In this document: piece after piece, positions 59,752 to 64,000 of the stretch
Layout: every line of letters begins with the position of its first letter
How positions within the stretch are numbered: position 1 is the stretch's first letter
DNA from: Phycisphaerae bacterium RAS2
GTDB taxonomy: Bacteria > Planctomycetota > Phycisphaerae > UBA1845 > UTPLA1
Assembly (NCBI GenBank): GCA_007753915.1
Contig: CP036352.1
Location: 3,535,306 to 3,599,305 of the forward strand
Length of the DNA stretch: 64,000 nucleotides
Direction: 5' to 3'
Notes under the pieces: generated by a model
The model's input: only the letters and a program-made list of their open reading frames with translations
What the model was told of the DNA's origin: nothing
Database searches by the model: none
Program-made: the position numbers and the translations under genes

Positions 59752-62070
59752 ATGCGAAGCAAAATCACCGTCATCGTCTGTCTGTTCAGCTTTACGTTCG
59801 CACAGGTCGCGCCGGCGACGGTCTTCATCAACGAAGTGCTGATGAACCCGCCGGGCAGCAGCAACGACGACACGCGCGAATACGTTGAAATCGTCGGCAC
59901 GCCCGGCAAGAAGCTCGACGGCTACGCCTTCACGCTGATCAACGGCGGCCAGCGCAGGCACTACGCCCTGGGCACCATGGACTGCGCCATGCTGAACTCG
60001 ATTGGCGAAGGCACCCCGGAAGTGGACGAATTCTTCAGCCTCGATGGTTTGCAGATCGGCCCCAACGGCATTCTCGTGCTTGGAATCGGCCCGACCGGCG
60101 CGTATCCCACAATCCTGGCGGACTCAAACTTCCGCCGCTGGACAACGGTATGGCAGAGCAATCCCGGCGACCCGCACGGCAAGTTGAGCAACGACGGCTC
60201 CAACACAATCCTGCTGCTTCGCAATCGGCCCGGCGACACGCAGGCCACCGGCGACAACGGCGACGTGCGCTGGGGCAAGGACCGCGTGCACGTCGATTCG
60301 GAAGTCACGTCGCCGGTTGATACAAATATCTGCATCGGCGGCTCCAACAACGGCTCGCCCTGTCAGGACAGCAGCATCTGCGTTGGCGGCGGCGTCTGCA
60401 GCGCGGGGCAGGCCGACCTGCTCGGCGACGGAAACGTGGACAAGGGCGAACCGAACGGCATGGCGGCGCCCTGCGGCCCGAACTCGGTCGATCTCAAGGG
60501 CGCGAGCACGCTTGGGGATGAAGCCGACGACCTGGAAATCGTTGATGAGATTAGCTACGAACACGATCAAGGCTGGGAGTACGACTTCGACGCGCGGCAC
60601 GTGGACATCGGCAGCACGTCGAACGGGCTGCCCTATCGCCACGTTCATGCCCTGGACGATCCGCAAGGCATCAACCCCGATGCCTTCTCGCGCGTCGATT
60701 ACCGCACCAAAGGCCCCGGCTGGACGCCCGTGGCCAGCGCAACCGGCGAGATGGGCAACGGCAACAACTGGCAGGACACCGCCACCGAGCAATGGATTCG
60801 CGGCGAGAGCGCGGCCACGACCGCGACCTGCCCTCCGCCGGGCGGCAACCCCTCTCCGCCGTTCTTTTATGACAATTGCACAAATACGAATCCCGACAGC
60901 ATTCAGCCCTTCCTGACCAACGTGCCGCTGTGGCTGAACGATGGCGCAGGCGTCGATTACAACTTCGCCGCACAGAACACGTACGAGATCATGGCCGGGC
61001 GCGTGAACCCGCTGGCGGTTCCCTTCATCCCCGGCGACGCCGATCGCGACGGTGCCTGCTCCGCATCGGACATCGCCAAGATCGCCGTGTTCTTCGGCGA
61101 CGACGACTGGGTCTTCAGCAACAGCTTCTCCGAGTCGGCCCAGGGTGACGGCGGCGACCCGGCTGCGCAGATTCGCCCGTGGGACGTCGACATGACCGGC
61201 GACCACGGCATCGAGCCGACCGACCTGCAATGGGCGCTGAACTTCCAGGGCAACACCGACGGCCGCATCGTCGGCCAGCGCTACGACAGCACGACGCCCT
61301 CGGCCACGGGCGTGTACTTGAACCCCAATACGGGCGTGAACGTCGCGGTGACGGCAACGGCCGCGAGCGGCTGCGGTCGGCCGATTTCGGCGCTCTTCAT
61401 CGGCGATGTCGTGGACGTGACGGTGAGCGCGCAGGTAACGGCCGGTGCGAACCTATCGGCCGGTCAGGAAAACGGCGTGATGCAGTTCGCGCACGACGTG
61501 GCCGTGAGCAGCGGCGGCGTGTTGGAGCTGGTCGGTGTGACGCTGATCAACGGCTTCAACACAACCCGCGCTGCGATTCAGTCGCCGCAGGGCGCGGGCG
61601 GCGAGCTGGGCGTCAAGCTCGTCAACGGTTACACGACGGCGTTCAATCGCGGACTGACGGCAGCCGATGCCATGTATCGCGTGAGTTTCCAGGCGGTGGC
61701 GCCGGGATCGACCAATGTCAGCATCGCAGCCGCGACCGAGGCGAAATTTGCCGCGAGCACGCCCGGCGGCGTGAAGATCGGCCACACGCGAAACCTGCAA
61801 ACCCTCGGCGCGTTCAACATCACAACAGTCAGCTACGGCGACCCGGAGAGCGCAAGCTACCCCGCCGCCATCGGCATCACCGTCACGCCCGGCCTGCACG
61901 GCGACGTGAACGGCGACACGTTTGTGAACCTGTCCGACGTGCCGCTGTTCGTGAACGTGCTGCTGGGGACTGACACCATCCCGGCACACGTGGCCGCCAG
62001 CGATCTGAACTGCGATACAGCGGTCAACGGTCGCGACATCGAAGGCATGATCGACGCGATCCTGCCGTAA
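59752..62070 (+). CDS. Secreted lamin-tail domain protein with two dockerin-like modules
   Basis: A 772-aa exported protein. Signal peptide ITVIVCLFSFTFAQVAPA, then a lamin-tail domain (TVFINEVLMNPPGSSNDDTREYVEIVGTPGKKLDGYAFTLI, residues 23-170), a Cys-rich motif (about 194-215, CIGGSNNGSPC), an internal EF-hand-type pair starting at about residue 428 (GDADRDGACSASDIAKIAVFF and DVDMTGDHGIEPTDLQWAL), a cohesin-like or beta-sandwich region (about 520-700), and a C-terminal dockerin-like pair from about 717 (GDVNGDTFVNLSDVPLFVN; SDLNCDTAVNGRDIEGMI). GGGGAG lies just before the ATG. Probable surface or adhesion role. Confidence 0.83.
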   Translation: MRSKITVIVCLFSFTFAQVAPATVFINEVLMNPPGSSNDDTREYVEIVGTPGKKLDGYAFTLINGGQRRHYALGTMDCAMLNSIGEGTPEVDEFFSLDGLQIGPNGILVLGIGPTGAYPTILADSNFRRWTTVWQSNPGDPHGKLSNDGSNTILLLRNRPGDTQATGDNGDVRWGKDRVHVDSEVTSPVDTNICIGGSNNGSPCQDSSICVGGGVCSAGQADLLGDGNVDKGEPNGMAAPCGPNSVDLKGASTLGDEADDLEIVDEISYEHDQGWEYDFDARHVDIGSTSNGLPYRHVHALDDPQGINPDAFSRVDYRTKGPGWTPVASATGEMGNGNNWQDTATEQWIRGESAATTATCPPPGGNPSPPFFYDNCTNTNPDSIQPFLTNVPLWLNDGAGVDYNFAAQNTYEIMAGRVNPLAVPFIPGDADRDGACSASDIAKIAVFFGDDDWVFSNSFSESAQGDGGDPAAQIRPWDVDMTGDHGIEPTDLQWALNFQGNTDGRIVGQRYDSTTPSATGVYLNPNTGVNVAVTATAASGCGRPISALFIGDVVDVTVSAQVTAGANLSAGQENGVMQFAHDVAVSSGGVLELVGVTLINGFNTTRAAIQSPQGAGGELGVKLVNGYTTAFNRGLTAADAMYRVSFQAVAPGSTNVSIAAATEAKFAASTPGGVKIGHTRNLQTLGAFNITTVSYGDPESASYPAAIGITVTPGLHGDVNGDTFVNLSDVPLFVNVLLGTDTIPAHVAASDLNCDTAVNGRDIEGMIDAILP

Positions 62071-62085
62071 GCGGCGAGCATCAGC

Positions 62086-62110
62086 CGTAGGGTGCGTCCT
62101 CGACGCACCA
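62086..62110 (+). repeat. Dispersed palindromic repeat A, right-hand copy
   Basis: Exact copy of the 25-base element at 7932-7956. It lies 15 bases after the lamin-tail gene and 16 bases before a strong terminator. Confidence 0.85.
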
Positions 62111-62118
62111 TGATTCTC

Positions 62119-62168
62119 AAAAAACACGCCCCGCGCCGACGGCGATCCGTGGCGCGGGGCGTTTTTTC
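62119..62168. terminator. Bidirectional rho-independent terminator
   Basis: A perfect 12-base-pair stem (ACGCCCCGCGCC at 62126-62137 with GGCGCGGGGCGT at 62151-62162) has a T-run to the right and an A-run to the left. It lies between the convergent lamin-tail and PEP-CTERM genes. Confidence 0.9.
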
Positions 62169-62225
62169 AGATGCACGCAATCTCATCGTTCGCCGCGCGT
62201 CATCACCGCGACGGCGAATGCCGCA

Positions 62226-62975
62226 CTACGCACGCGCTCGGCGGCGTCGGTGACAGGCCGCCACGACCCCCAGGAGCGCGAGGGCGGCGGTGGACGGCTC
62301 CGGCGTGACGAGAATGTTGTCAACCTTGCCCATGTCGCCGTTGCCGTTGTTCATCCAAAAGGCGACCCACACGTCCGGCTTGTTCGCGGGCAGCGGGTAC
62401 GACGCCGACGACCACGAATTCTCGTTTCGGTCGCTAAGCAACTGGGTCCAGTTGCTCCACGCTGGGCCGTCCACGTCGAACCGATGAATGAGATTTTCGT
62501 TCGGACCGCCGTCGGGCGTGTCGTTCACGAAATTGATGTTGCCCAGGTAATAGCCCGCGGTGAATCGATCCGTGCTTTCCGTGTTATGCGTCTTCCATTG
62601 GAAGCTCAACACGGGGTTGGCGATGCCGACGGTGCTCACGCGAAACAGCAGGCCCGCGTCATCCTGGAACTGACCGAACGTGACGTTGTTCGGATAGACG
62701 CTCGGCAGCCGCAGGACGGCGAGGTCCGAATCGATCGTTCCCTCGCCCGGGGCCATGCGCCCGCCGTACCACGTGCCCTTCGCGCCTTCGGAGACCAGCG
62801 GCAGCCCGGGATTCTGGCTGTTCGAGAAGCTGGTGTAGCCCTCGAAGTCCTCGCAGAACAGGCTGGTTACGTTCTTGCAATACATGCTGGCCGATGCCGT
62901 CGACGCGACCGCCAGATTCGCCAGCACGACCAGCGCCAGTCCGCCGCAGATGCTTCGCTTCGAATCAATCGTCAT
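62226..62975 (-). CDS. PEP-CTERM sorting-signal protein
   Basis: A 249-aa exported protein. Signal peptide GLALVVLANLAVASTASAS, a beta-sandwich-like domain (CEDFEGYTSFSNSQNPGLPL ... VLSFQWKTHNTESTDRFTAGYYLGNINFVND ... PDVWVAFWMNNGNGDMGKVDNI), and the tail VTPEPSTAALALLGVVAACHRRRRARA, a clear PEP-CTERM signal recognised by exosortase. The domain resembles the carbohydrate-binding-like folds seen on many PEP-CTERM proteins. The ATG at 62975 follows AAGGGGG at ten bases. No exosortase gene lies in this window. Confidence 0.85.
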   Translation of the reverse strand: MTIDSKRSICGGLALVVLANLAVASTASASMYCKNVTSLFCEDFEGYTSFSNSQNPGLPLVSEGAKGTWYGGRMAPGEGTIDSDLAVLRLPSVYPNNVTFGQFQDDAGLLFRVSTVGIANPVLSFQWKTHNTESTDRFTAGYYLGNINFVNDTPDGGPNENLIHRFDVDGPAWSNWTQLLSDRNENSWSSASYPLPANKPDVWVAFWMNNGNGDMGKVDNILVTPEPSTAALALLGVVAACHRRRRARA

Positions 62976-63538
62976 CACAATCAAACCCCCTTTTGCCCCG
63001 CGATGCAGGATCCCCGAAAAACAATTCCCCGCTGCTAACGCTTCAGGCATTGCCGGATCGGATGGAGCGCTTCGCCGTGTGAGACGACCTGTCCCCGGCG
63101 AATCGCCATCCCGGCGATGCCCGTACCCACAAGCTCCCAAAAACCGTGACCCCCCGGGTCCGCAAATGCATCGCGGACCGTGTCGCAACAGCGATGGCTG
63201 CCAAACTGCCGTCACTCGGAGTCGGCAGGCCCTTGTGTTGCCCGCCCGCTGTGCGACGAATGAAACCTAACCAACGAATGACGAGAAGCAAGCTGCGGCT
63301 GATGAATTTCACACATTTAACCAAACTGCGAGGTGACAACGAGTTAGGGATAGAGCGACATTGCGCGAAATGCGGACGTTCGCGGCGAGTTTGTGTTATG
63401 AGATGAATGACCCCTGGACCGGGTGGTCTATTATTGGATACTCGAAGGCCGCTTGCCCATCCGGACGATGCGTGATTTCACCGAACGTAGTAACTGAAAC
63501 GACGACGCTGCTCATGCCTGACAAGTCTTTGACCGGAC
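62976..63538. other. Long intergenic stretch with no clear gene
   Basis: About 560 bases. The leader of the PEP-CTERM gene contains a small hairpin (ATCGCC-GGGAT-GGCGAT, near 63100). A 67-codon open frame at 63361-63564 has no protein-like pattern. I see no tRNA or repeat of the families described above. Confidence 0.4.
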
Positions 63539-63982
63539 CTACGAATTGGGCTTGGCGGATGTGAAAGCGAACGCCACTGCGAATCCGACAAGGCAGAGCC
63601 GCAGCACTGAGTGAACTCCCCCGGCATACCAAACCTGCCATGCGAATTGTGGATCCAGCGCCGAGCCAACGGCCACGCGATGGATCGTCGTCATAAATGT
63701 CAGGAACGCCAGCTCCCCGAGTACAATTCCAAGCAGGCAACTCAACGCTGCCACCCGCGCGCCGCGCATTCCGCGCCCCTCAATCCGGCCGATCAGCCGT
63801 TCTTGTGGATACGACAACAGCCAGGCCGCCGCCAGGAAGGCGATTGTCTCAACCAATAACGCGTGCGGCAGATAAAATTTTCGATACGGCCCGACCAGCC
63901 GATCTAAGAGCCAGGCAACGCCGATCCACGCGCTCGACCACACGGCCGCCGTCGCCAGCATGGCCAGGGGCCCTCGCGTCAT
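63539..63982 (-). CDS. Hypothetical four-helix membrane protein (147 aa)
   Basis: Not recognised. Four hydrophobic segments can be seen: GPLAMLATAAVWSSAWIGVAWLL, YLPHALLVETIAFLAAAWLL, VAALSCLLGIVLGELAFLTF and SVLRLCLVGFAVAFAF. A charged loop (SYPQERLIGRIEGRGMRGAR) links helices 2 and 3. The ATG at 63982 is 18 bases from the window edge, so no upstream context is available; a TTG one codon earlier is possible. Confidence 0.65.
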   Translation of the reverse strand: MTRGPLAMLATAAVWSSAWIGVAWLLDRLVGPYRKFYLPHALLVETIAFLAAAWLLSYPQERLIGRIEGRGMRGARVAALSCLLGIVLGELAFLTFMTTIHRVAVGSALDPQFAWQVWYAGGVHSVLRLCLVGFAVAFAFTSAKPNS

Positions 63983-64000
63983 CAAGGCTATGGTGCCGTC

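Overview
The window looks like a piece of a high-GC Planctomycetota chromosome, most likely from the Phycisphaerae side. This rests on the combination of dockerin-like C-terminal modules on secreted proteins, PEP-CTERM proteins, prepilin-type proteins, a DUF3352-like secreted protein, type III glutamine synthetase, a Sua5-phosphatase fusion and many isolated housekeeping genes in short operons. No search could be run, so the lineage is an inference.

Layout. 1-7789: end of a pseudopilin gene, a small Cys/His membrane protein, an M14 carboxypeptidase, ispG, glnN (type III glutamine synthetase), a YjbR protein, a possible small RNA with an orphan terminator, a zinc-ribbon protein and rpe. 7790-8156: an intergenic region built almost entirely of 7-base tandem arrays plus a palindromic repeat, then tRNA-Ser(TGA). 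8157-15140: a 7-kb cassette with a TolC / HlyD / ABC exporter operon headed by an HPF/RaiA-like gene, and a divergent, apparently leaderless NhaR-type regulator. An exact 14-base copy of the tRNA-Ser 3' end closes this cassette, so it may be a tRNA-targeted island. 15258-24639: minus-strand housekeeping block (CstA, cysteine synthase, dockerin protein, DusB, hydrolase, HslU, RpiB, Sua5-LMW-PTP fusion). 24763-28572: plus-strand cysteine desulfurase, PrpB-like lyase and sodium symporter. 28595-37766: SerS, FG-GAP protein, acetyltransferase, TypA, Tat-exported RidA, serine hydrolase and PreA. 37804-43958: secreted nuclease with dockerin, GatA/GatC, L28 and an ECF sigma / anti-sigma / periplasmic trio. 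44294-64000: PAP2 lipoprotein, HAF-repeat protein, DUF4160/DUF2442 pair with a nonsense codon, alcohol dehydrogenase, PQQ-type propeller, a 29-residue membrane peptide, a PAS-GAF-receiver protein, a DUF3352-like protein, DUF2252, a pseudopilin, a lamin-tail/dockerin protein and a PEP-CTERM protein.

The most unusual content is (a) the exporter cassette, whose ATPase has lost three catalytic positions and whose operon starts with a ribosome-hibernation-like gene, and (b) a rich set of short repeats: heptamer arrays at gene ends, octamer arrays just upstream of two ribosome binding sites, and at least three families of dispersed palindromes, one of which interrupts a heptamer array.
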